64,000 bases of DNA from contig NZ_PDUD01000021.1 in the NCBI RefSeq assembly GCF_002646595.1, positions 124,001 through 188,000 on the forward strand, given 5' to 3'. Positions within the stretch are counted from its first letter, which is position 1, and the number at the start of each line of letters is the position of its first letter. The notes under the pieces were generated by a model. That model ran no database searches, was not told where the DNA came from, and saw nothing but the letters and a program-made list of their open reading frames with translations. Source of the stretch: Flavilitoribacter nigricans DSM 23189 = NBRC 102662. GTDB lineage: Bacteria > Bacteroidota > Bacteroidia > Chitinophagales > Saprospiraceae. Made by a program: the position numbers and the translations under genes. Below are positions 56,301-64,000 of the stretch, piece by piece.

Positions 56301-56530
56301 TGATCGGGGCCGGTAAAGGAATTGCCGTCAAAATAAACATCATCATCCGCAGTGGGCACCTGATCGTGGGTAAGGATACCTCCGGAACTGGTCGCCCAGT
56401 GGGAGATATCCGACCAGTTGCCGCTGCCGCCGATCCAGAAGTAATCGGCGGCAGTAAGGCCGGTTGTGAATAGGGTACATAGAGCGGTTAAAAGAATGTT
56501 TCTCATACGGAATGTAGTGGTAGATAACAT
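50324..56530 (-). CDS. Giant T9SS-secreted adhesin with tandem Ig-like repeats
   Basis: A 2068-aa surface protein. A signal peptide is followed by three modules of about 370-400 residues, each opening with a W[IV]GGSGNW..HW motif (YFWIGGSGNWSDISHW, LYWVGDSGNWNDPAHW, LYWVGGNGDWADPAHW). About twelve tandem Ig/PKD-like repeats of about 70 residues follow, each with LGPD..LC.GE, YRWQDGS and a second Cys. They alternate in two types, giving a 139-residue (417-bp) double unit. The C-terminal about 90 residues are a gliding-motility-associated type B T9SS signal (VFVPNVFSPNEDGLNDLF). Probably an adhesin for surfaces or biofilm. The ATG at 56506 is an alternative start with a better signal peptide. 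Confidence 0.9.
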   Translation of the reverse strand: MLSTTTFRMRNILLTALCTLFTTGLTAADYFWIGGSGNWSDISHWATSSGGILTHDQVPTADDDVYFDGNSFTGPDQVVTINNENIFCRALDWTGATGNPVLRGTAGKVINIFGSLHFITGMVLDFAGEFRFRSANPDTPVQTADHFLGKSVVFNGSGGWRLDGTVVVDSAIVMNDGHLNTNSQDLTADFLHIRIQNSGSLTLGDSHITLNGRNQYFATNDNLYAIFVMEVRVHGSSFSVDPGNSLIECTSNEVQVDIESTDPLIFNDFLFSNSNGAAALVQGYDPVSYGEIRFNSSARVDFTMSAEHLILTPGKTYDFLSSHTYNIQQITANGNCLGTITIQARIGNDGPTIFRSDGEAIEIDYVNLKGITATGTSNYTANNSVDLGGNSGWVINARSVNNLYWVGDSGNWNDPAHWSLTSGGPGGACVPSGTDNVFFDANSFTQPGQTVRIEVENAFCRDIDWSGAQFFPRLESDYEPWLHIYGSMTQIREMNFGYLGQVHFESPEPGKTITTANHQINTLAFNGPGGQWTLQDSLKVETYIDFQAGTLTTNDQYVECKEFFSSGNNILRRLELGNSLWVIKHFPDVDKDRWNVNLNGNFELDAGTSTIEFRGINGFFEHLGPKTLNYHRVLFTRNRGHLLHYTSGANIIIDSLEFTDGAYFSDDFTINTVIFAPGFSYFFESGTTQNIGNIAAPGDCNGLITLQANFAGNAAFFNIPNDHNLQYLSLKDMHNTGGGQLTAQNSIDLGNNQGWTINELSSRTLYWVGGNGDWADPAHWSLTSGGTGGACIPSLLDDVIFDTNSFTGPNQQVVGQKLDFHYCHDITWTDNLPNPTITLNQLYVYGSGRFSASMVNQVYGFHMSGSGAQTLLTNGRSFQDVVIENEGECTLLDGLSANQLLLESGALNTNDQRLVLGRLEMFNSDNLFTLSLGNSTITISEPTVVDFYEYYSIEAPFGNNTVINPGTSIIELLHPNAGMLLSGGLHFNNVVFSGTEGLINICHRENSSNINNPANFNLLEIGGDANVKGYHNIDSLLLAPGKSYRFEHHVTQTVNEYFLVLGNNCNPIELFSTLPGEKATFSMPAAAVVNGDFIQMQDQIGTGGASFFAGSHSTNIGNSNQGWIFDSRPDFVEVGFFGKDRSICTGDVLSLSAYNYSPGETYEWSTGSSEAAIPVTEADTYWARVTFGNMCQIIDSITISTINPATVDLGPDVGICEDQNQLLDATVNDAGITYRWQDGSSEPTFTVTQAGTYFVHLDRSGCISSDTIELFALPTPMVDLGPDQTLCAGETLTLDATASAAATYNWQDGSDQPQLTVGQSGSYAVSVTSDGCTGQDEVTLTFTPLPQFSLGPDTTLCSGETLAFDFSGTGDTYRWQDNADTPVYSIDQAGQYMLSITRNGCAATDALNVSVSQTPTVDLGPDLALCEGETTTLNAPTGAGNTYRWQDGSTTSFLTVEQSGSYAVSVTANGCTGQDEISLTFTPLPQFSLGPDTSLCSGETLAFDFSGVGDTYRWQDNSDAPAYTIDQTGQYTLAITSNGCAATDEINVNFFETPTVDLGPDLALCEGETTTLNAPMAAGNTYRWQDGSTTSFLTVDQSGSYAVSVTANGCTGQDEISLTFTPLPQFSLGPDTTLCSGEALLFDFSGVGDTYRWQDNSDAPVYNIDRSGQYALSITRNGCSTTDELNVTVSPTPDVDLGPDLALCEGETTTLFAPGNAGFTYRWQDGSTLSSFTVDQSGDYAVSVTADGCTGQDNVSITVTPLPRFDLGPDRNLCPEETINFDLGGLGDEYRWQDGNTSPNYTITEGGAYTLALSAAGCRYADTVVITAVAAPTVDLGADISICSGESALLEASVSQSDELFWQDGSMGLSLLAEQTGIYWLEATLGDCVTRDSISVTIQESLDLGLADSLVLCRSETITLRPNIGTGSIRWQDGSTDPEYTVREAGLYTAIVEQAGCETTASVIVSSSSCGQIQVFVPNVFSPNEDGLNDLFVPNLDPAYNVTNYQLKVFNRWGRLVFQSQSPGLGWDGRDNGLPAPSSVYVFMLEVSFEEQGEQFRQQFAGDVSLLR
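51417..52700. repeat. 417-bp tandem repeats inside the adhesin gene
   Basis: Matching segments recur at exactly 417-bp spacing, for example the copies around 51419, 51836 and 52253, which encode the CEGETTTL segment of the type-A Ig repeat. They are nearly identical at the DNA level, while repeats further out are more diverged. This suggests recent expansion by recombination or replication slippage, and copy number is likely to vary between strains. Confidence 0.75.
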
Positions 56531-56843
56531 GGTCGAGGGGTAATACAGGGTTCAGTTTTTAATCAGGGTCGTTTAGCGTGATTTGGGAGATCATCCCGCA
56601 TCCGGCGCAACTCACTCCGGGATCCAGGCGTGATGGGCCCGTTCCGGAAGATCATGGTTACCGATCCGCGCAATAATTTCCCAAAACGCGCTATTGCTAA
56701 ATTGCAGGAAAAATCATCGCTTCACCTGGAGAAATCTTGCAAATAGTTGGATTTTTCTTCCAGGGTTAAGTATTGCTTGGTTTTTTGGAGTTTTCCTGCG
56801 GGTGGCAATAACCGCCGGTAGGAATAAATGGTGCGACAATGAT
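56531..56843. other. Intergenic region upstream of the adhesin
   Basis: 313 bp between the adhesin and the alpha/beta hydrolase, both minus strand. No gene, strong hairpin or consensus promoter was recognised. Confidence 0.5.
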
Positions 56844-57797
56844 CTATTTCGAATTCACCCGCCAGGACATTAGGTGCTGATCAAAAACAGCGGCCGTTGC
56901 CGGTTCCGTGTGAGGGTTATGACTGGCTTCGTCCATCAAGATGTAATCGATGCGTTCGTTGCCGGTGATCAGCTCCTCCCAGGCCCGGTGGGGAATGGCA
57001 AAATCAAGCTGCCCGAGTACCAGTAGCGTCGGCACCTTTACCTCCTGCAGTTTATCCCGCATGGCTTGCTTACCCGGCAGGGCGCCGACCAGTTGGCCGA
57101 ATGCCGCCGGGCACGTTTTCAGATCGCGCAGCAGAGGGGTCGCATCAAATCCGGGGTCGGCCCAGTAAAGGGGCGAATTGTAGTGGTAAGAAACGGCAAA
57201 GTGCCGGGGCGCGGGCGTCGTATCCAGTACCGTTGATGCGATCTGGGAATTGATCTTCATCCGGGTTTTACGCTCGTCATCGGCCCCGGCCTCCCAAAGT
57301 TCGTTTTTTAAAGTCTGTAGGTCGTCACCGAGATAAGGTACTCCGGCGATCAGAATGAGCTGACTGACATGCTGAGGATAACGCACCGCATAATCCAGGG
57401 CGATCTGAGCGTGGATGGAGTGTCCGATCAGACTGATCTTTTTCAGGCCGAGTTGCCGGCGGAACTGCTCCACGTCCTCACTGAAAGTAGCCAGCGTGTA
57501 GGCTTCCGTAGCGGGGCAATCTTCCACAAAGTGCCTCGAATCAACGTAGATCATCTCGAATTCCTGTTCCAGTTTTTTAGAAAAAGCCCGGGAGTAATAA
57601 GTGGCTGAACCGACCACCAGCAATGGATCGCCGCTTCCCCGGCGGATGTATTGCAGGGGATACCCATCGAGGATGATCTCGCCGGTTTTCTGAATATGCT
57701 CCGCATTGGCCTGGGAGGTGGAAACCCGGGCATTGCTACAGGAAAACAGCAGACACAGGACCGGTAACAGAGCGGATAAAAGATGCTTAAGTTTCAT
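56844..57797 (-). CDS. Alpha/beta hydrolase lipoprotein
   Basis: A 317-aa exported protein: lipoprotein signal ending LLFSCSNAR. The hydrolase fold carries the nucleophile elbow LIGHSIHAQIALDY (Ser), a strand-end acid near VLGQLDFAIPHRAW (Asp), and a C-terminal histidine in DEASHNPHTEPAT. This is the arrangement of proline-iminopeptidase/epoxide-hydrolase-like enzymes; the substrate cannot be inferred. It lies 42 bases downstream of the SnoaL-like lipoprotein gene and may share its transcript. Confidence 0.85.
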   Translation of the reverse strand: MKLKHLLSALLPVLCLLFSCSNARVSTSQANAEHIQKTGEIILDGYPLQYIRRGSGDPLLVVGSATYYSRAFSKKLEQEFEMIYVDSRHFVEDCPATEAYTLATFSEDVEQFRRQLGLKKISLIGHSIHAQIALDYAVRYPQHVSQLILIAGVPYLGDDLQTLKNELWEAGADDERKTRMKINSQIASTVLDTTPAPRHFAVSYHYNSPLYWADPGFDATPLLRDLKTCPAAFGQLVGALPGKQAMRDKLQEVKVPTLLVLGQLDFAIPHRAWEELITGNERIDYILMDEASHNPHTEPATAAVFDQHLMSWRVNSK

Positions 57798-57839
57798 AAA
57801 CGTTTAATTTGAACGAGCTAAATGATCGGGTGGACTTAT

Positions 57840-58679
57840 CTACTGGCTTACTTTCGAGATATGCAGATGCACCGTCTGCCATTTCCCAGCTTCCCAGGCC
57901 ATGACGGAGGTGTATTTACGCCGGCCATCGACGACCTGGCCGTTCGGAAAGCGATTGGTGCCGGTTTGGTAGCCGGTTACGATGGCGGTATTGCCGTGAA
58001 AAGCGACCCGGGGCTCTTCCAGTTGCATGTCAAATTCGAGGCCGTTCTCAAAATCGTCAGTCATTTCGTCCACCGTCATCTCCTGCGTAAAAAGGGTGGG
58101 CCCCGTGGGCAGGAAGCGGGTATGGGCCGGGTGGGAATGAGCCAGATAGGCTTCAGCGTTTTTGTCGTTGAGCGCATCCATGGCGCTTTGGACCACGGCA
58201 ATGACCTGCTCCGGATCATTGGGCGGTTCGCTGGCATTTTGCAAAACTTCCAATAGGTCACTTTGTCCCCATTCCTCGACTATTTTGCCGTTTTCGTAGC
58301 GGGAAAGGATCACGCTTTCCCAGGTGATCTTTTTGCCGGTTGGCGGGAAACCCATGATCGTTCCCTGGTGCGTACCGGTATGGATGCGCCGCCAGCCGGT
58401 CATATCTCCTTCCGCAATAATGGGATCGATTTTTACCTGCAGATCGGGGAAGATACCGCGTAGATCTTTCGCCATTTTTTTGATCGCTTCCGGACCGGTA
58501 TCGCGATAATTATCGGTGAATACTTCATCGGCGTAATCGAAATTACCCAGATTGAGCAGCTCTTCGTTGGCCTGGAAGATCAGATCTTTTTGGGCCTGCA
58601 GGTCGCTACCGCCCGCCGGTTGGCAGGAGTTGACCACCAGAGCAATAAGCAGACAACAAAGTATAATTGCGTTTTTCAT
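57840..58679 (-). CDS. Two-domain SnoaL-like (ester-cyclase-type) lipoprotein
   Basis: A 279-aa lipoprotein (signal ending VVNSCQPAG). Two SnoaL/NTF2-type half-barrels follow: the first (about 35-145) reads like an ester-cyclase domain (DEVFTDNYRDTGPEAIKK, GWRRIHTGTHQGTIMGFPPT), the second (about 158-279) like DUF4440/SnoaL (VVQSAMDALNDKNAEAYLAH). SnoaL-like folds serve as small-molecule isomerases, cyclases or binding domains. Adjacent to the alpha/beta hydrolase gene; the pair may act together in the periplasm, but no substrate is suggested. Confidence 0.75.
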   Translation of the reverse strand: MKNAIILCCLLIALVVNSCQPAGGSDLQAQKDLIFQANEELLNLGNFDYADEVFTDNYRDTGPEAIKKMAKDLRGIFPDLQVKIDPIIAEGDMTGWRRIHTGTHQGTIMGFPPTGKKITWESVILSRYENGKIVEEWGQSDLLEVLQNASEPPNDPEQVIAVVQSAMDALNDKNAEAYLAHSHPAHTRFLPTGPTLFTQEMTVDEMTDDFENGLEFDMQLEEPRVAFHGNTAIVTGYQTGTNRFPNGQVVDGRRKYTSVMAWEAGKWQTVHLHISKVSQ

Positions 58680-58947
58680 AATCTTGGGTTTTAGGATAGT
58701 TGAAAATTAAAATTGGGGGCGAGTGTGGTTCATCCATTTCCAATTACCGTAGATCCCGGGTTTTAAGATTGCTTAGGTAGCAACACCAAATTTGTTTCAT
58801 GTGAAGGTCGTGAGGCTCTATTGACCTTTGTATTACCGGAGATCTTATTGGCGGTTATATACCGGATGATGGATGTCCCTTACACCCGCTCCCCTGCCGG
58901 AGCAAAAGCCTGTGCAGACCAGTGCTTCGGACATTCGCGCTCAGGGC

Positions 58948-59775
58948 TCAGTCTTTCATCCGAACGGCTTTACCGCCACCGCCGGTCCGTTCGCCTTGCT
59001 GGTTCAGGAACCAGAACTCGAGCCGGTCCGGGCTCTGCTGATTTTCCGTTGGGAAGGAGACGCCTTCTCCCCGGTAGTTCTTGGTGTGCAGGTTTTTCCA
59101 TTTTATGATACTTGGTTCATCGCAGGAAAAGGTACCGGCGGCAGCAGTGATGGCGGCGAAAGCGGTGGCTTTATTTTCGGGGGTACTTAAATCGGTTGGG
59201 TGGTCCCAAAAGGTTTTATCCACCAGGATCCATCCAAAATGGCCGTCGGCGATTGCCGCGATACCGTACTGATCGGGCTGCTCATATTGCCAGAATCCGT
59301 CGGAGATCTCACAGGACATTTTGGAGGAAGTGGCGAATGTCCCCAACTTGCGGGATCTGCCTTCCGGCCCGCGACTGCCGTCAGCCTGAAGGACCCAGTA
59401 TTGTTGCTGTTTACCCTGTACGCGGTAATCAAACTGGAAAGACTGGCCGGCATCGGCGGGATCTTTAGTATAGGTATGGGTGATGGTGCCCCGGTTTTCC
59501 GAGCATTTTACGTTGCCGACACTTAGTATCAGCCCATCATAAGCCATCGCCATTTCTTCGGTGGTAGGGTTGTCCGCCTGGAAGGAGGCTCTTTCCTTGG
59601 GGACGAGGATCCACATGTAGTGATCGTTGTGGCTAAACCAGATGCCTCGCTGGTCGGGCAGGTCATATTCCCATACGCCTTCCAGCTCGGCACAGGTTGG
59701 TTTGGGTTGAGCTCCCACCAGGATGGGGAGCAGAAAAAAAGTAGTTAGTAAGGTGTTTTGTACAATCTGTTTCAT
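58948..59775 (-). CDS. Secreted protein with internal duplication, function unknown
   Basis: A 275-aa exported protein with signal MKQIVQNTLLTTFFLLPILV. The frame is open four codons upstream (59787), but this ATG gives the normal signal. Two similar units of about 125 residues each contain C..L.G.W.Y..PDQ.GI...DGHFGWIL (CAELEGVWEYDLPDQRGIWF and CEISDGFWQYEQPDQYGIAA). This beta-rich, tryptophan-containing shape resembles a lipocalin-like barrel. No named family recognised. It shares a strand with its neighbours but is separated by 268 bp. Confidence 0.65.
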   Translation of the reverse strand: MKQIVQNTLLTTFFLLPILVGAQPKPTCAELEGVWEYDLPDQRGIWFSHNDHYMWILVPKERASFQADNPTTEEMAMAYDGLILSVGNVKCSENRGTITHTYTKDPADAGQSFQFDYRVQGKQQQYWVLQADGSRGPEGRSRKLGTFATSSKMSCEISDGFWQYEQPDQYGIAAIADGHFGWILVDKTFWDHPTDLSTPENKATAFAAITAAAGTFSCDEPSIIKWKNLHTKNYRGEGVSFPTENQQSPDRLEFWFLNQQGERTGGGGKAVRMKD

Positions 59776-59787
59776 GGCAGAACACAC

Positions 59788-60238
59788 TTTGTCCGGAAGC
59801 TCTTACCGGGATCGGATAGCGCAAAAGAAGGGTAGATACAGTCTCTTAGCGAAGGAAAGAGGGATCTGCCAAATATTCAATTAAGCAGAGCCGCTGCTTC
59901 AGTGACCAATTATCGCCTTGATCTTTGCCCGTATACCGATGGTAATACCATCCGGGATGAATCAGAAGCCGAACCGGAGATTAGACTTCCAACGCCAAAA
60001 ATTGGCTTTCAAAGTGTTGCGTGTTTGCCATCAGAGTGTAGCTGTTGAGTATCGCTGGAGGATTCGTGGTATCGATAAGGGATGAAAACAAGTTGCGGCA
60101 ACATCCAATCACCGCAACCTGATCTACTAATTATGAAACTTATTAAGTTCGTTGCAGCAAGGTCCATAAACGTTCGGAAACGGCCTTGGACAATTCAATC
60201 ATACTCTTGGATTTTTCTTGCAGGGTCCGTTAAAACGC
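59788..60238. other. Intergenic region, no gene recognised
   Basis: 451 bp between the duplicated secreted protein and the hybrid kinase gene. A short plus frame near 60118 (MKLIKFVAAR) overlaps the kinase end and is not convincing. No RNA gene, clear terminator or consensus promoter was identified. Confidence 0.5.
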
Positions 60239-63200
60239 TTACTGGTAGCGGACACGGTAGGAAGTTGGGTTCTCTTTGAGTTCTGTGGAGAATACCCGGG
60301 AGAAATAGGCCGGATCATTGAAACCGCACTGATAAGCGATCTCCGAAATGGATAATTCGGTATCCTGGAGCAGCTGCCGGGCTTTACTGATCTGGATATT
60401 GCGGTAAAATTTGCTGGGGGAGAGACCGGTCAGCGCCATCATTTTGCGGTACAGCTGGGCGCTGCTCATGTAGAGATCGCCCGCGAGACTTTCGATAGAG
60501 TAGTCTCCCTTCTCCAGATTTTCCTCGATCAGTTGGCGAACCTCCTGGAGGAAGATCTGCTCCTGCGTGCTGGCCTGCGCTTCTTCCGGCTCGGTCACTG
60601 GCATCCCGCTGGCCAGCAGGTAGTGCTGTTGCAAGCGCCGCCGGGATTCCAGCAGGTTCTTGATCCGGATCAGGAGTTCCCGGCTGTTGAACGGTTTGGC
60701 CATGTAGGCATCTGCGCCCCGCTCAAAGCCGATGATCTTGGAGGGCAGGTCCGCTTTGGCGGTGAGGAGGATGATCGGGATGTGACTGGTCTTTTGCTCA
60801 CCTTTTAGCTGTTTCGTAAGTTTATACCCGTTCATCCGGGGCATCAGCACATCGCTGATGATGAGATCGGGGATGTGTTCGGTGGCCCATTCAACGCCCT
60901 CAGCTCCATCTCTACATATGTGGCACTGGTAGCGTCCGAGCAGACTTTCGGCCACAAATTCGGCAACATCGGCATTGTCCTCTACGATCAGGATCATCGG
61001 TGCATTTTCACTGACCTCATCGCTTTTGGGCGCATCTTTTCCCGACTGCTCCGTTTGCTTGGGAATATAGATCTCCGGGAAACTGACCGGACTGCCGGTT
61101 TCTTTTTTAGTCGCGCGGATGGGAAGGATCAGTCGGAAAGAACTGCCTTTCCCCAGGGTGCTTTCCACGAATATATTGCCTTCCATCAGTTCGGCCAGCT
61201 TTTTGGACAGGGCCAGACCGATGCCCGATCCGCTGGCTATGGATTCTTCTTTGCCGCTTCCGTTCGGCCGTTCGACCTGATAGAAGCGATCGAATATTTT
61301 TTCCAGTGCGTGTTGGGGAATACCGGTACCGGTGTCTTCTACCTTGATGACGAGCTGCGGGACTTCCGGTTCCCGATCGGCGTTCACTCTGACCCGTACT
61401 TTTCCGCCACCGGGAGTGAATTTGATGGCGTTGGATACCAGGTTGGACAATATATCCACCAGTTTTTTGGAATCAGTGTCCATGAAAACCGGCTCATCCG
61501 GAGCGTGCAGTTTGAGGTCTACCCCCTGGCTTTCTGCGAAGGAGGAAAAGGAGTCGACAATGTACTTCACGGTGGGCAGAATATCCATATAGGTGTAGGC
61601 GGGGGCAAGCGCCCCGGCTTCCAGCTTGCTCAGGTGCAGCATCTGGTGGATGAGGTGCAGCAATCGGCGGCAGTTCTGCCGGATCTTTTCGAGATCAGTC
61701 CTGCCCAGAACGAATGAAGGCGTGTGCAGGGCTTTATCCACCGGCCCCTGGATCAGCGTAAGCGGCGTGCGAAATTCGTGCGTAATGTTCGTATACAGTT
61801 GCGTTTTTACGATATCCAGTTCCCGCAACCGTTCGGTCTCCGCATCGGCCAGCCGGCGATTCAGTTGGAAGCGATACAGGAAATAGATGGCCGATGACAG
61901 CCCTAAAATATAGATCAGATAGGCCCACCAGGTCGCGTGCCAGGGCGGGAGGACGACGAATTTCAATCTGGCCGGGGTTTCGCTCGAGATGCCGTCATTA
62001 TTGGTGGCGGTCACTTCGAAATAATAAGTGCCCGGATCGAGGTTGGTATAGGTGGCTTCGGTCTTCTGTCCTAAATACTGCCATTCATCCTTAAATCCCT
62101 CCATTCTGACGGCATATTGGTTTTTTTCGCTGTTAATGAAGCTGAGTCCGGCAAAGTGGATCGTAAAGACATTTTGGTCGTGCCGCAAACGGATGGTTGG
62201 CGTCTGGTACAGTGGGACCTGCAGGATCTTATGGTCCGGATCGGGTTGGATGCGTTCGTTGAACAACAGAAATTTGGTGAACACTACCCGGGGGCGGTAG
62301 GGGTTGTCCCGAATGCTGTCGGGATGGAAAACCTGGATGCCCTCATCACCACCCAGATAGAGATATCCCTCCTCGTCCTGGTATCCGGAGCGTTCCCAGA
62401 ATTCTTTTACCACGAGGCCGTCGCTGGTAGTGAAGTTGGTAAAGGTTTTCCGTTTGCGGTCAAATCTGGATAGAGCACTCTTGGAGCCGATCCAGATCTG
62501 ATCCTGGTGAGCGAAAAGACTTTTGACCACATTATCACCTAGTCCATTCGTTTTGTCGTAATTGTGAATGGAAGGATCAGCGGGGTGAAAATGCATTAAG
62601 CCTCCCGCGGAGCCAAGCCAGATCCCGCTTTTATCGCGCAGCATGGTGATGATCCGCTGGTTGTAGATGTGACTGCTGTCTTTGAATAGGCCGGACTGAT
62701 TAAAGATCATTTCTTTGCGCAGATCGTAGAAACTCAGTCCGGCTTCGCTGGTGCCGATCCACAGACTGTCCGGATGCGTCAGCAGCAGCTGATTGATCCG
62801 GTTGCTGCTGAGGCCGGTCGGCCGGTTCGAATCGTGTTGGAAGATCTCCAGCGTATCCAGTTGCGGAATATAGTGGATAAGTCCGTTGTGAGTACCGAAC
62901 CAAAGACTACCGTCCGGGTCTTCGGCCATACTCATGGTGGCAAAGGAAGAGAACAGTTCGGACCGTCCGGTGAAGTTCGTCAGCTCTTTGCGGGTAAGGT
63001 CGTATCGGTAAAATTCAAAATCCGCATCGAAACCCTTGATGACCGCCAGCCACAAGTGCTTATTACGGTCCAGATGAAGCGATGCAAAACGGTCGTGGTT
63101 AAAACGGGAAAGAAGCGGGTGTTCCGTCAGAAAATCCTGATGTACCTTTTTCCGTTCCTTGTCAAACTGGAACAGACCTTCATTGGAGCCGATCCAGATC

Positions 63201-63997
63201 TGATCGCCCCGGCCCGCCAGCGCGGGTACGCCCCGCTTATCCTCCAGAGGTGCTCCGGCCTTTTTTACATAGTAGTGATCGAAAGGTTTTTGCCGGGGAA
63301 TCAAAACGACCACCCCGTCATTGGTGCCAATCCAGACCACCCCGTCCCGGCTCTCACAAATGGACAGGAATCGGTCTTCTTCCGTGAAAGTATAGGTCGA
63401 AAGGCGCAATGGTGCGTTCGGATCATCCAGTTCGACCAGGAAAAGGCCACTGTCCGTACCCACCCAAAGATTGCGGTTGCGGGAAAAGTGCAATTTCCAA
63501 ATGTAATTTTGGGGTTCGCCGGAAGGCCAGGCCGGGTCGGTGACCGGAGTTCGCAGGGTGTTGGTGGTCGTATCCAGATATCTCAGACCGCCGTTCTGAA
63601 AGCCGGTCCAAAGTCGCTGGTGATCATCCCGCGCAATGTCGCGCAGGTGGTGGCCCTGGTCTCCGAGAAAAACCTGCTCCGTAAACACGCTATCGACCGG
63701 ATCCCACTTGCAAAGTCCAAAATAGCTGCCCAGCCAGAGTTGGCCCTCCGGGTCTTCAAACAGCACGCTGGGGTTACTGCCGACTACTTTGGGTTGCGGA
63801 AAATTGCGAAAGCGATCCAACCGGGGTTCGTAAAGCTGCAGCCCTCCTCCGGCGGTCGCTATCCACACCGAGCCATTTTTTTGCACGGTGATGTGATTGA
63901 TCTTGTTACGTCTGATGGAAAATTCATCCGCAGGATCGTACTGGTAGCGGTGAAAGGTACCGGTTGTGCGATCAAAATAGTGAAGACCGCTGTACAT
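60239..63997 (-). CDS. Hybrid two-component system (HTCS) regulator, partial at 5' end
   Basis: At least 1252 aa of a one-protein two-component system. In order: repeated two-component-regulator-propeller blades (WIGTNDG.., WLGSYFGLCK, about 1-590), a Y_Y_Y domain (about 600-670, DPGTYYFEVTATN), one transmembrane helix (about 690-710), HisKA (TNITHEFRTPLTLIQGP), HATPase (NLVSNAIKFTPGG, DTGTGIP), a receiver (LIVEDNADVA, ISDVLMPRMNGYKL) and a C-terminal AraC helix-turn-helix (SEIAYQCGFNDPAYFSRVF). The frame reaches the window edge and no signal peptide is seen, so the N-terminus lies outside. Such proteins sense periplasmic glycans and control polysaccharide-utilisation loci; none is visible here. 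Confidence 0.92.
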   Translation of the reverse strand: MYSGLHYFDRTTGTFHRYQYDPADEFSIRRNKINHITVQKNGSVWIATAGGGLQLYEPRLDRFRNFPQPKVVGSNPSVLFEDPEGQLWLGSYFGLCKWDPVDSVFTEQVFLGDQGHHLRDIARDDHQRLWTGFQNGGLRYLDTTTNTLRTPVTDPAWPSGEPQNYIWKLHFSRNRNLWVGTDSGLFLVELDDPNAPLRLSTYTFTEEDRFLSICESRDGVVWIGTNDGVVVLIPRQKPFDHYYVKKAGAPLEDKRGVPALAGRGDQIWIGSNEGLFQFDKERKKVHQDFLTEHPLLSRFNHDRFASLHLDRNKHLWLAVIKGFDADFEFYRYDLTRKELTNFTGRSELFSSFATMSMAEDPDGSLWFGTHNGLIHYIPQLDTLEIFQHDSNRPTGLSSNRINQLLLTHPDSLWIGTSEAGLSFYDLRKEMIFNQSGLFKDSSHIYNQRIITMLRDKSGIWLGSAGGLMHFHPADPSIHNYDKTNGLGDNVVKSLFAHQDQIWIGSKSALSRFDRKRKTFTNFTTSDGLVVKEFWERSGYQDEEGYLYLGGDEGIQVFHPDSIRDNPYRPRVVFTKFLLFNERIQPDPDHKILQVPLYQTPTIRLRHDQNVFTIHFAGLSFINSEKNQYAVRMEGFKDEWQYLGQKTEATYTNLDPGTYYFEVTATNNDGISSETPARLKFVVLPPWHATWWAYLIYILGLSSAIYFLYRFQLNRRLADAETERLRELDIVKTQLYTNITHEFRTPLTLIQGPVDKALHTPSFVLGRTDLEKIRQNCRRLLHLIHQMLHLSKLEAGALAPAYTYMDILPTVKYIVDSFSSFAESQGVDLKLHAPDEPVFMDTDSKKLVDILSNLVSNAIKFTPGGGKVRVRVNADREPEVPQLVIKVEDTGTGIPQHALEKIFDRFYQVERPNGSGKEESIASGSGIGLALSKKLAELMEGNIFVESTLGKGSSFRLILPIRATKKETGSPVSFPEIYIPKQTEQSGKDAPKSDEVSENAPMILIVEDNADVAEFVAESLLGRYQCHICRDGAEGVEWATEHIPDLIISDVLMPRMNGYKLTKQLKGEQKTSHIPIILLTAKADLPSKIIGFERGADAYMAKPFNSRELLIRIKNLLESRRRLQQHYLLASGMPVTEPEEAQASTQEQIFLQEVRQLIEENLEKGDYSIESLAGDLYMSSAQLYRKMMALTGLSPSKFYRNIQISKARQLLQDTELSISEIAYQCGFNDPAYFSRVFSTELKENPTSYRVRYQ

Positions 63998-64000
63998 GGT

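Noticed and set aside
60082-60279. Plus-strand 65-codon frame near the right end
   Set aside because: It overlaps the hybrid kinase gene's 3' end and has no promoter, no family resemblance and biased composition.

Overview
The window comes from a member of the Bacteroidota. Supporting signs are type IX secretion (T9SS) sorting domains of both type A (5047-6735) and type B (50324-56530), a DUF5686/CarboxypepD_reg outer-membrane protein, SusR/HTCS-type hybrid sensor architecture, promoters of the TTG...TAnnTTTG kind, and many short-signal lipoproteins. The moderately GC-rich coding style, giant adhesin and gene set would fit a marine Saprospiria/Lewinellaceae-like bacterium, but that genus-level placement is inference only. 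No rRNA, tRNA or CRISPR array was seen.

Left part (1-12.3 kb): the end of a DUF4395 membrane protein, cysS, a LuxR-type response regulator followed by a TPR sensor kinase, a secreted peptidase-S74/T9SS protein, then a minus-strand run of a small membrane protein, mutL, two rhomboid proteases and an endonuclease/exonuclease/phosphatase-family membrane protein. 12.6-25.9 kb: DUF5686 and DUF3857/transglutaminase proteins, a pterin carbinolamine dehydratase, a 51-aa membrane protein, and a pentose-phosphate neighbourhood (pgl, zwf, rpiB, gnd) interrupted by a heparinase II/III-type lipoprotein, then mnmE.

26.0-31.6 kb is a visibly AT-rich island unlike its surroundings. It carries a two-gene, overlapping SIR2-like/effector-associated-domain plus nSTAND1-FGE pair, which belongs to the NTP-dependent conflict (anti-phage-like) systems, followed by about 1.4 kb of decayed coding debris that includes a Fic N-terminal remnant. 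The SIR2-like protein lacks the residues expected for NAD hydrolysis. This pair is the best candidate for an under-described system here.

31.6-50.3 kb: a secreted kinase-like protein, a desaturase plus FAAL-ACP-thioester reductase pair (predicted unsaturated fatty aldehyde/alcohol synthesis), a complete DctPQM TRAP transporter, a cytochrome c/DUF6797 lipoprotein, and a four-gene tightly coupled operon (CrtC/AttH-like protein, ABC ATPase, ABC permease, and an isoprenylcysteine-methyltransferase/Lgt-like fusion) next to a divergent squalene/phytoene-synthase-like gene. SRPBCC and dihydrofolate-reductase-family genes follow.

50.3-64 kb: a 2068-aa T9SS adhesin with tandem 139-aa double repeats, three secreted/lipoprotein genes of modest annotation (alpha/beta hydrolase, SnoaL-like, duplicated beta-rich protein), and a hybrid two-component regulator running off the right edge.
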